Positions 37,686 through 48,700 of a DNA stretch of 64,000 nt are shown one piece after another. Origin of the DNA: Mansonella perstans (lineage: Eukaryota > Nematoda > Chromadorea > Rhabditida > Onchocercidae); assembly GCA_037074765.1 (NCBI GenBank), contig JBAMDO010000228.1:25441-89440 (forward strand). The letters run 5' to 3'. Below the pieces are notes generated by a model. The model saw nothing but the letters and a program-made list of their open reading frames with translations. It ran no database searches and was not told where the DNA came from. The translations under genes and the position numbers were made by a program. Each line of letters begins with the position of its first letter. Position 1 is the first letter of the stretch.

Positions 37686-39708
37686 TGACCGAGAGCAGTA
37701 CAAATAGTTCGAACATTCTTGTTATTAGTTTGTTAGCGATAAATGCACCGTAATTGGTGTATTTTTCTCTCTAAAATTTAGGGAATTTTTGAAAATTGAT
37801 AGGAAAACTTGGAAACATATGATAGTCGAAAGGCAGAAGGAAAAAAATCAATTCTTTTTTTTTCGAAATAATTTGGTGAAACTGTCTGTAATTTTGCGGA
37901 TATATAAAGTTAAGTTGTAAGTAGTAAAGGGTGGAAGAATGTGTTTCAAAATGAAGTAGTCTATGAAAGAAAATCGTTATCATAAATCCGAATACATTTA
38001 TCGATAAATTGTTCACTTTTTTATCCTCTGTATGTTTATATGTAAGGGAAGCTTATTATTGTGTGTTGTTATTCGAATAATGATTTGTATGTTTCTAATA
38101 ATTATTATTGTGATGAAACTCTTCCTAAATAGTGCCGTCACATTTGCGAGTTTGTACGTTAATACTCGTGCACAACTTTGGACATGCGTATACGGTTTAT
38201 TTTATAAAATTTTCAGTCAGTTTTAGAATAGCAATTTCTAAATTATTGTAGATTAATAATTCTATGGTGTTATCCTCATAAATAAAACCATCACTTTCTA
38301 TTATTCAAGATTTAAAAGTTTCAACTTTACTATGGAACCTATGACCTTTTTTTCTCTCACGAGTTATCTCTTTACTGCTGCTGGAGGTACGTCAAAAACG
38401 GTGACACTTGAACATATTGTAAGAAGTTATCGTATAGATTTATTTCAAAAACTATGACATATTTTATGCAACTGTTTGGATCACCCAACCTTTTAGAAAT
38501 TTGATTCCAATTCTTAATTTAAAACCCTTTTTGAAACTTTGCTCAGGCATTTAGTTAGTTCTGTCACGTGTTTTGCTTTGTTCTTTACTTTTCATTTTTA
38601 AAAAAAGTCGCTTCCATTAATGTTCCTTTTTCCTTCTCTGCTTCTTTGTTCGTGATCTTTGTTGCAAGATGCATTTTCTCGTGAAAGATTAGGGCTCAGT
38701 TAAATGAGAGTACTTTTCAATTGATATTTTTAGAGAATCCTGACTTTGGGATAAGATTAATTCAGAAAATCAAGCCTTTTTTCAACATAGAGAGAAAAAA
38801 ATCTTATTTGGATTTGCTGGTTATTGAAATTTGACTGGTTATTGGAATTCTGGAATTTAATTCTAAATTTATATATGAATATCAATCTGACTCAAATTGA
38901 GAAAGTGAACTTTCATTTGAATTTTATTTTCACTCGGAAATGGGTGTTTCTGCCGCTTATATTTTATTTTTTTAAAATTTCAAATCCTTGTTTTTATTTG
39001 AAAATAATTTAGATGTTGTATTCCAGTAAGTTAATCGTTGTCTCTCACTAAGTTATATCTATTCTTATGTATATTTTTGTGATGCCGTAAAAATTATTCA
39101 AAATATATTCTTGGAGTATAATGGAGATTTCTTGACAATTTTGGAATTGTTAAAAGATTATGAAATTATTAAATTGTTTTTATTGCTGTAAACATACCGA
39201 GACTCAAGTTTGTCGTGATTTTTATTTTAAAAGCTAAAACAAAGATGGCAAAAAATTGTCATCAGCCTGGCGGTTTAAAATGATTTCTTGTTGCTTTTTG
39301 TTTGTAAACTCACCAGTGTTAACCGGGTTGTTTTTAAATGAGAACTGTTTGAATTAATTGGGTTGTCGTTTCAAATTGCGGTTGATTTTCAGATTATTAA
39401 TTTTATTCGTTTAGTCTGTCGTGATCAAAGTTTTGTTTGATTAATTTTTTTTTTTTTTTTTTTGTTTGAAATATTTCTTATTTTGATCAGAAGTTATTAT
39501 AGATTGTATAAAAACAGAAATACTTTATGACTTCGTCATCACCAATTTATGTTATAGCAAATGTGATACTCATTAATAGTTTCGTTTTTTTTTTTTTTTT
39601 TTTTAAATTAAAGGAGAAAATATTGCAGGGGAAAGTTCCGTTCTGCATGTATTTCTGATTGTTATTCTGTTCCGACTGTGTAACATTGGGAATGCTTCAG
39701 TCTGGCTT
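37686..39708. other. Intergenic region downstream of the kinase
   Basis: No gene is seen. It contains a candidate polyadenylation signal AATAAA at 38281-38286, about 600 bases past the stop, and T-rich runs near 39448 and 39585. Short ORFs at 37771-38016 (minus) and 38032-38226 (plus) are unrecognised. Confidence 0.5.
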
Positions 39709-39948
39709 TTAAAAATATCGAGTCAGATAAGTACGAGTAATGAATAACATAACATGATTGAGTTGTGCGTCGCCCACACAGCAGCTGTCATGTTTCTCTC
39801 GCATTCTAAGTAAAGCTAGAGTAGTAGGATTTAACAGTTTCGTCGTGCTCAACGTAGCCTCCTCATTAAGAGCTGATACTGATTTTCCAGTAAATGCATG
39901 GCTTTTATAAGGTTGCACATGCCGACTATTTAATTTGTTGTTTAACAT
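39709..39948 (-). CDS. Unrecognised 79-residue ORF divergent from the proteasome gene
   Basis: It runs from the ATG at 39948 to the stop at 39709. The product (begins MLNNKLNSRHVQPYKSHAFT; contains LLNPTTLALLRMREKHDSCC) has a balanced composition and higher G+C than its flanks. It sits about 350 bases from, and head-to-head with, the proteasome gene. A GTACTT near the end could be a donor, so the last few residues may be intron. No signal peptide or domain was seen. Confidence 0.35.
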   Translation of the reverse strand: MLNNKLNSRHVQPYKSHAFTGKSVSALNEEATLSTTKLLNPTTLALLRMREKHDSCCVGDAQLNHVMLFITRTYLTRYF

Positions 39949-40290
39949 TCCAGGTTGTTTGTTAGTTTGTTTCTCTACTTAATATTCCAACTGTTGCCTA
40001 AAATGTTTATTCAAATAGAAATCACATTCATTGTTAATTCAGTGCAATTGTTTAATGCAATCGAAATCTGCCATTTTTATTTATCAGTATTGTATAGTAT
40101 CAAGCTTAATTAAAAAAGATTTAGTGTTCATTTTGAAATTCTTTGGTATATTTTCATTCTTAAATCCTTTTTTTAGAATTACATAGTACTTTGAAGAGCT
40201 AAAGTTTGAAGTTTGTAATGGTGTGTTGTAGACGAGATTCTTTTATGATTGCCGCTCCATACCAGGATATTGTTGCATACTGCATATTTT

Positions 40291-40292
40291 AG
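40291..40292 (+). promoter_or_regulatory. Probable spliced-leader acceptor of the proteasome gene
   Basis: CATATTTTAG ends at 40292, seven bases before the ATG at 40300. Confidence 0.45.
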
Positions 40293-40299
40293 TGCGAAA

Positions 40300-42806
40300 A
40301 TGGTACAAGAACTTCATACTGACACTGATATTGGCTGTGGTGATGCATTTGATTTCTCAAACTGTGCCAGAAATATGGCCTTGGAAGCGATGGGTATAAA
40401 GCCGCCAGTGATGAGAAGTACTGGTACAACTATTGTTGCAGCCACTTACAAGGTACTCAGATTTTATTTGTCTTCACGTTTCCTATGGTATAAGTGAAGA
40501 TTATGAATGTAACTAGATAATTATAATTAGATTATTCATTTATACTAGATAAGTCTCTCTTTTACTTATCTAGGGGCAGAAAGATGCATCATTGGTAAAG
40601 GTTTCCAAAGATTCGCTTATTTTATTACCATTGATAGTTTCGAGTATAATTTTGCTTTTAATTTTAGTCTATTTATTTTTCAGAATGGCTTGGTAATGGG
40701 TGCTGATTCGCGTGCAACTGCCGGCAACATTGTCGCTGATAAACATTGTGAAAAAGTACATAAACTGACCGATTCGATCTATGCATGTGGTGCTGGTACT
40801 GCTGCTGATTTACATCAAGTTGGTGTCAGACATATTAAATTCATGCTGTTGTCTTTTTTTTTTGAAAATTAGTTTTCTTTTTTTGACAAGAGTTTGACAT
40901 CATTTACTGGGTACTTTATTATGTTGCTGAATTATCAGCGACTCAGAAGAGCAAAGCATATCAAATCATGTTCCGAAACATTAGTTAAACTGGGAAGATA
41001 TTATTCAAGGAGAGCGAACTATGAATAGTTCGTCAAATTAAGCTGATCGATTTAGCATAAATTGCGTTTTAGAAAGCTCTATGAGTAAACTACATCTACC
41101 GCATAGTCAAATTTCATTTGCGAAATATGTATTACTCACAAGTTTGTGTGAAGTGCATGTATTTTGGCTAACATACTGTCAGAATTTGCTGATTCTAGAA
41201 TAAAATGTGTTTCCAGGTAGCCAAAATGTTATCTGCGCAACTACGGCTTCTAGAACTGAATACTGGAAAAAAGGCACGGGTAGTTACGGCACTTCGGCGC
41301 GCCAAGCAGCATTTGTTTTCCTATATGGGTCATGTTGGAGCATATCTATTAATTGGTGGTGTTGATCCAACTGGACCGCACTTATATCAAGTATGTTTGA
41401 CTTGTTCTTGTTTACATTTTTCGTTTTACGGAGATCAGTTTAGTGTAGTATTATTTTGAGGTAATGTAGTATTATCTTGAGGTACTTTACCTCATTTCTT
41501 TTAGCGCTATCTCTCAGCCCAATGGAAGAGACCAACTCAACGAAATTTTTTTTTATGATTTTGTTTTGTATGATTATGCTAGTTAGTTTATCATAGTTAG
41601 AAATCACTTGTAAAAGCTTAACTTTAAAGAGCCTCTGTTTTACGTCAAAAGCATGATACTGAAAGCCAACATGGCTTTGGATAAAGTAGAATAATTGATA
41701 TTTCAGTGTTCAGCAAATGGTTATACACAAAGTAAACCTTTTGCTTCCGAAGGCTCAGGTAGTTATGCTGCCACAACCATTCTAGAGCGAGATTTCAGAA
41801 GTGGAATGACGGTGAGCTTATGTCATTCAACCTTGTGTCATTTTGAAGAACTGATTATTTTTCATTTCTGTTCTTTTCAAAGGCAGTTAAGTGTATTATT
41901 TTCACAAACCCTTAGTGCGATGTGTTACACATCACTATATTGTCTGATTTATTATAATGTTAATATCTGTAATATGCATTTTGGGAAATCTTTTGCTGTT
42001 TATATCCTTGCACATAACCTGCCACATATTATTTCATTTGCAAGTCATAGCTTTTTCAACTTTCGATTTACAGCTCGGCAATATCCATGCTCATTCTGCT
42101 AAACAAAGGACTTACTGATTATTTGTTATTACTTTGTTCAAAATTGAAAATTTAATGTGCTGTGTTTAGCAAGAAGAAGCCGTTCTTCTGGTTCGTCATG
42201 CGCTAGAAGCTGGCATGCATGGGGATAACGCTTCTGGTAATTCTCTCAATTTTGTGATCATAACGCCGGAAAGTACAATATTCAAGGTAACTTTCGTATT
42301 CAATTTTGAACATAAACTTCAAAAAATTGAGTATCCGGTTGTGTTTTTGGTAAATTTCGTTCTTCGTTTTCACAGCAACTTATTTTCAGCTTTTCGTAAA
42401 AATATGTCAGTTATTATTCTTCCTGTTCCATGAATCTCGTTCGAGACAGTATACATGTAATCAGGAATTGCATCACTGTTTCCCTCTTTTTTTTTTTTTT
42501 GTTCTGGTGCTTCTCTTGCTGGATTGATAGAATATAAGCTGGTCTTCGCAAGATCACAAAGTTCGTGTATTGAACGATCTTCATAGCATTTTGATTTACT
42601 AATCATTTACGATGATTTTATTGCTGTACATAAATTGTTGATTGCTGCAGTAAGTGAAGTCTTTTCAGGGTCCTGTAGTTCCGCATTTCTGCACGCAACC
42701 AGAGCCTATTGAGCTGGACTATAAATTCAAGGATGGCTCCACTCACATTCTGAAGCAAAAAGAAATTAAATATGATATTATCGAAAGCATGGACATTTCT
42801 CATTGA
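40300..42806 (+). CDS. pbs-2: 20S proteasome subunit beta type 7 (beta-2, trypsin-like)
   Basis: The catalytic beta-2 subunit of the 20S core cleaves after basic residues in ubiquitin-dependent protein turnover. Six exons, all phase 0: 40300-40452, 40684-40818, 41217-41390, 41707-41811, 42170-42286, 42669-42806; 273 residues, normal length. Residues 1-42 are the propeptide. Autocleavage at G42|T43 in STGTTIVAA exposes the N-terminal catalytic Thr. In mature numbering Asp17 and Arg19 (GADSRAT) and Lys33 (HCEK) are present. [27 protein letters not shown] and [14 protein letters not shown] are conserved strands. The C-terminal arm [18 protein letters not shown] embraces beta-3 in known structures. 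The nematode symbol is used by homology to C. elegans pbs-2. An antisense ORF (42606-42370) in the fifth intron is unrecognised. Confidence 0.95.
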
Positions 42807-44006
42807 CATGTTACCATCTAATGCAGTATTTTCACAGATTAGTTGCTGATGTAAAGTTTTCTGAAATTTCTTGAGTTACGTTACAGATTCAGCACTTTTT
42901 TATAGTTAGCGATGATTATGTCATTTTGACTAAAGCTATCTGACAGTCATGATGCTCCGCAGGCGTGGAGACCGTATTTGTCTGATCTATTTTCATATTT
43001 TGATAATTTATCCATAGCATTCCAAATCGCTGTTTTCCTGTTGCAAAATCAAATGATTGGTAATTTGTAATTTTTTAAATTTCAGAAATTTGACACTCTC
43101 ATTTTCTTTAATGTTAAGATTTAACTATATACCAGACTTATTTCTTTAAAAAATTGGAATATAAGGTTTAAATGAAATATGGCCCAACAATGAATCCTTT
43201 TGCAATTCACTTTTTTGTGATATCGACAAAAGTGAAAATGGAAAAGAAGTGAGAAATATTTTAAACGGCTTGAAAGTTTGACAAGAGACGTTGATATATG
43301 GTAAACTCGAAACATTTAGATTTAGATATATTGCCCTTTACCATCTTTTATTAAACTTTGTTTGAAGCGCTTAGTTCAGCTAACTCCGTTCAGTGCCTGA
43401 CCCCGTTATTCCACTTTCGAGATTATTCATTTCGTCCATACAATGGAAAACTGTTCGTTGAATATTCCTTTATATGAGATCCCAATTGCAGACACATATT
43501 CTGCAAAATATCTTGGAAGTAGCGAACTCTCCGTTTCTGAGTATTGATAAATACCAGATAGACAATTGATTGTTAGAACAAGCCTAGATGAATGAAATAA
43601 ACTTTTCCATAGTGAAATCCTTGGAAACTGTTAAGATTGCTGTAAATGGGTAGGTTGTCTCTCAGTTCCTGATTTCGATTATTTTTTGTCATTACTGATA
43701 AGGGATGGAAATATGGCGATTTCAAAATTGAAAATCTTCAGCTGCAAGCTTCATGGCGTCCATCGTATTAGCTCCAGATAAAATACAATTGTTTTGTAAT
43801 TTTTGTGCACGTAATATCTTACCACAAAAATGTACAGAAATACAGAAATAGCTGATAATTGAAAGAATGTAGAAAATACATAAATAATTGAAAAAAGAAA
43901 TCAAATTCTAATAAAACTTAAACATGCTACGTTGAATATACAGAAAAATCAGACAACTGCATGCGCGTATGTACGTGTGCATGTTTTAGTGTTGCCTAAA
44001 TGTTCC
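42807..44006. other. Intergenic region downstream of the proteasome gene
   Basis: No gene was identified. A somewhat G+C-richer patch near 43370-43560 has no long frame on either strand. Confidence 0.45.
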
Positions 44007-44365
44007 CTAAAAAAATAAATATTTAGTGTTCCCTAAATGAGAATGAATGGCTTGTGCTCCTATCTTTACAATGAAAAACCAGAAACGAATTTCATCGAAT
44101 AAGCTCTTAATATTGCCTGAATTGATTTTAATTTGGATTTCAAATTCTTGCTTCAATGATTCTGATTTCGAAATAGCAAGTGGAAAATTGAACCTGGCAA
44201 CAAAGTGGCAATATTTCTGAAGCGCATTACTAAGCGGTTTTTCGAGTGGAGCCCAAAGAGGCCATTTCTTTCGTGAAAAAGATTTTTGTCCTTTTTCGCA
44301 CATTTAATGGAAGAGGAAACGAGAAGAATCGTTGACAGTAAGTAGAAAGTGATAAGTAAGCTCAC
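44007..44365 (-). CDS. Candidate small secreted protein, two exons
   Basis: Exon 44365-44194 starts with a good signal peptide (MSLLITFYLLSTILLVSSS), then a basic segment (KCAKKDKNLFHERNGLFG, KNRLVMRFRN). A CCAG|GTTCAA donor and an AATTCAG acceptor define a 77-base intron in phase 1. Exon 44116-44007 then continues NIKSLFDEIRFW and ends at TAG; 93 residues. Two overlapping frames joined by one clean short intron favour a real gene. The hydrophobic end (FWFFIVKIG) is unusual for a secreted peptide, and no dibasic-Gly amidation site is present. Family unknown. Confidence 0.4.
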
Positions 44366-45749
44366 TTACCTAATTACTAATATGCTTGAATTGGGTTACG
44401 ATAACATTCTTAAAGTACCATTTAAGTGGATCTATTACTCAAATTCAGGTTTTATAAAACGCAACAGATGAGATTATTTCAGTGTACAGATTTTTAATTG
44501 CATCTTTTATTTACACAATGTTAACTATAAACATATTTACGAAGCATATCTGTCGCATTTGATCATAATTCTGTTGCTGAAATCATCCAACACTTTACAA
44601 TCGTAATTTACAATTTACTTTTTTCATTATTTACAAATAAATCTGACCACCTGAAAAAAGAAATATTAAGTGTAATCTAATATTTCAGTATTAAGTATAA
44701 TTCAATATTTTCAGAATTTTGGAATTTTTCTTTGTTTTGTAATTACATGCATATATAGCACGAAAAAAAACAACGGAAGAATTATCGAACAAATTGAGCT
44801 ATGAGAAAACAGATCGAATAAAATTGGAAGGTGGAAAAAATATCATCAGAAAAATTTTTTATTTAAAAATCATTACTGAATATTATATTCTTGGACAGTC
44901 TAAATCAGATATCTTTGGTCAAAATTATGAGTATAACTGTAATTCATTTATATTGAATTCATTTGAGAGATTTTTGAGCAGAAAGCGATTTATTTTTTGA
45001 CTTTCTTAACTAAAATTATAGATGTGATTATGATTACGATTATGAATATGATTTAATTGTTCCAATGATGGTATTACCTTCATCAAATGTTATTGAGAAA
45101 AACGAACAATAGATCATTTAATATTAATTACTAAGCATCAAAATTATTTACATTAAAATCTTAAATAAAATTCAAACATTCACACATTGTTGGATGCTTC
45201 ACTTGATACAATGCAATAAAAAATTGAAATTCAAATTTTTTCCATGAAATTTTAATCTTTAATTTATTAAAACAAGATCCCTTAAACGATATTATAATTA
45301 GTTATAGTGACATGGAGGTACATTGTATTCATCCATGTCTGCAGACAATAAAAGTAAAGAAAAAGTGCGAGGAAATTGAAGAGAACAAGGGGTAATGAAG
45401 TTGAATGACGTGAATTGTATTTTAAGATTGAAAAATTTGCTAAATAACCTGAACCATTTAAAATTAATGATGGAAAGTTTGTTATGGGTAGGAAGTATAG
45501 GTATACTTTCCGGAATTCAGGGAGTTTATTCGGCAAAATCTTATGGAATCACTCATTTTAGATATCAAGGAATGATGAGGGAGACTAACAGATCATGTAA
45601 TTATTCAGAAAAAAGACGGAACAATTTAATTATTGGATGAGCTTCTCTTCAGATTGAGCCATATTCCGGTATATTTATTTGTGTGCTAGCTCTCACCGTA
45701 TCCGGTAATAAACTAACAGGTTCAGTGATGTAAATTTTGTTTTTTTCAG
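44366..45749. other. Intergenic region upstream of the mannosidase
   Basis: AT-rich with short unrecognised ORFs (44794-45000 and 45395-45640 plus, 45282-45536 minus). The T-run and TTTTTTCAG just before 45750 are a probable spliced-leader acceptor, eleven bases from the mannosidase ATG. Confidence 0.5.
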
Positions 45750-45760
45750 GAAACTTAACA

Positions 45761-48700
45761 ATGAATAAAGGATTCACTTACAAAGCTGCATTATTCAAAA
45801 ATGAACGAACAACTGTTGAAAGATTGGAGAAATTTATCTCTGAGCATTATTTCAAGGATTGCAATTTGCGTGGTCATCTTTATGGACGGACATATCCGGT
45901 CCATGTAAAACATTGTGATTTTGGTTCCGATATCGTAACATTTCATGAAGCTGTGGAAGCTCTTTCCATTCGAGGTAATCATTGAAATGATAATCAATAA
46001 TAATGAGAACGGATTATTATTTTTGCCATTTTTCTTTTGCAACTTAAATGTATGTTTTTATACGAATACTTTATCAGCTTTAATACTTTACTTCGAATTC
46101 TTTAAATAAGTAAATCATTACTCATTTTTATTTGTTTTGCTTTCTTTGAGATTTGCCAACTTTTTTGATATAAAAAATAAAAATTATATGACAATTTAGC
46201 GATTTATTTTACTGCGCTCAAGCTGACCACATTCCTTTCTCCAACCCTTTTATTTTATCCTCTTTTTCCCCTTAGATTCAAGCTTTGAGTCCTATTAATT
46301 CAAAATTGTTAACATACATCGGAAGTGCTTGTTGGAACAGGATTTATCTTGTTTTTTAATCGTAATGATTAGATCGATTTAATCCAAAGAATTACATTTC
46401 AGGTGAAGAAGTAGGTGTAGGATTTAAATATGGACCAACGTGGACAACGCATTGGTTTCAAGTCGACATCAGTCTACCCCGGAATTGTCCGAGTGAATCG
46501 AAAATTGTGTTGCGCTTCGATCCTAATTGCGAAGCTCTTCTATGGTCTGTTGATGGTCAACCAATACAGGGTATTATTTTGCTCGTGATCAGCTGATTTT
46601 GATAGTAACTATTGATCTGTAGTGATCTCTAATGCATAATTCATTATTCAAGGTATTATGCTACAAACTACTCCACATTTTATAGATTATTGAAAATCAC
46701 AGATAAGTTAACTTTTTAAGAAGCGCTAAGTGTTTATTGCCAATTATCAGACTATTGGGAATTTGGTCAAGGTTTTTTCATAATCTTTTCACTGTCAGGT
46801 TTGTCTCCGGATTTTGGGCGTACAGATCTTGTAATTTCTTTTTCTCCGACTATACAAAAATTTTACATCGAGGCATCATGTAGCGATCGATTTGGTGATG
46901 GTGATGGCAATGCAATAGGACCTGTGAAGATGGATAAATTATTCGAAGTACTTATCGGCTCCAGATATATCGTTTAAAATACTTCAGCCCAACACAAAAA
47001 TATCATTTAAATTTTAAAGAAAATCATATATAAACTTGAAAGGAATTTATATATAAGGAGAATTGCTATATGCTTATTGCTTATAGTTGAAACGTTGTGA
47101 ATTGGCAGAATACAATGCAACAATTCGTGATCTTATCATCGACTTCGAACTTTTATTGGAAATGTCAAAAATGTTACCAAAGGAAGGAGCAAGAAGATAT
47201 GAAGCTTTATATACAGCGAATGATATGGTAAAGCATTTGTAGTTATACTCTTTTCTGAAATATAACAGTTTATCACTTCTATATTACTTAATATTACAGA
47301 TCAATTGCCTTGTTTTGTCAAATTTTTCATTGGATGCACAAATGAAATGTCATTTACAAGCTGAAAATTTTTTTCATCAAGCAAATGGAGAAAGTCAGAT
47401 GACACTGTATGCGATGGGCAATTGTCATATTGATACTGCGTGGTTGTGGCGGTAATTCTCCTGGCTTTCTGGTATTATAGAAAAATTTCAAAACACTTTT
47501 AAACTGCTGTAGTTTTGTACTTATCTTGAATTCAGATACCGTGAGACACGACGAAAATGTGCTCGAAGTTGGTCTGCAACGCTGCGTTTAATGGAAAAAT
47601 ACAAGGAGATGAAATTTGTTGTTTCACAAGCGCAGCAAGTGAGAATTTACTATAGTATTGATGGTGGATTTAGTTTTTTATTTATAATATAGCCATTCCT
47701 ACAGAACCCAAACTTTAGCAAAGTTTGCAATAAAGTGGTGTAAAGTAATTAAGCATAATTGTAGTTAGTGTGGTTAAAAGAGTATTATCCAAATCTCTAT
47801 GATGATATGCAAGATTTCGCAGCAGACGGACGATTTATTCCAGTTGGGGGAGCATGGGTTGAAATGGATGGAAATTTGCCCAGTGGTGAGAGTATGATTA
47901 GACAATTATTATATGGGCAGCGAGAATTCAAGAAGTTTTGTGGTGTGTAAGTTGTTCTTTTTTTGCAGGTCATTCGTCTTGAGTTGAAATCGCAACGTAA
48001 GCATAAAACAAAGTTATGTTGAGGAATAAGGTGGTAAAAGCTCATATTCATGTTATTTCGTGGATTGTCATTGGTCTGTCATAATGAACCATAATGAACC
48101 CGAATTTTCAGTCTCTCAGAAATATTCTGGTTACCCGATACATTTGGTTATTCTGCACAGCTTCCACAGATAATGCGACACTGCGGAATGCAGTACTTCG
48201 TCACTCAAAAAATGAGCTGGTCAATAGTTAACAAATTCCCGCATCATTCATTTCGATGGGTCGGTATTGATGGTACCTACGTAATCGCTCATTTTCCTCC
48301 AAATCATTACGTATCGCAGGTACGTTCATTTCTTTTCATCCTTATGTTTCCAAGGTACTTATGACATTATTTAAATTTTTGATTATATGGAATTGCTTTC
48401 AGATTACAGTGAAAGAATGTTTGGATTCTCGGGATAATTTTACAGACCATGGACGTTCCAATATAGCAATGATGCTTTATGGATTTGGAGATGGTGGCGG
48501 AGGTCCAAATGAAGATATGTTGGAAAGAGCTGAACGTTTAAGAGATTGTGATGGAGTACCTCGAGTGCAGCATGCAACTCCCCAAGAATTCTTCACTGAG
48601 GTTCTCAAAATGTGCAAATTTTCGCTTATTCCTTATGATAATAATTTCAATTTTTGGTCAGTTTTTCAGCTGGTAAAAGATTTGGATAATTTGTGTAGTT

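Noticed and set aside
46948..46979. Extension of mannosidase exon 3 to the stop at 46979
   Set aside because: The GAA|GTACTT donor at 46947 in phase 0 restores the conserved [10 protein letters not shown] block; reading on ends the protein early.
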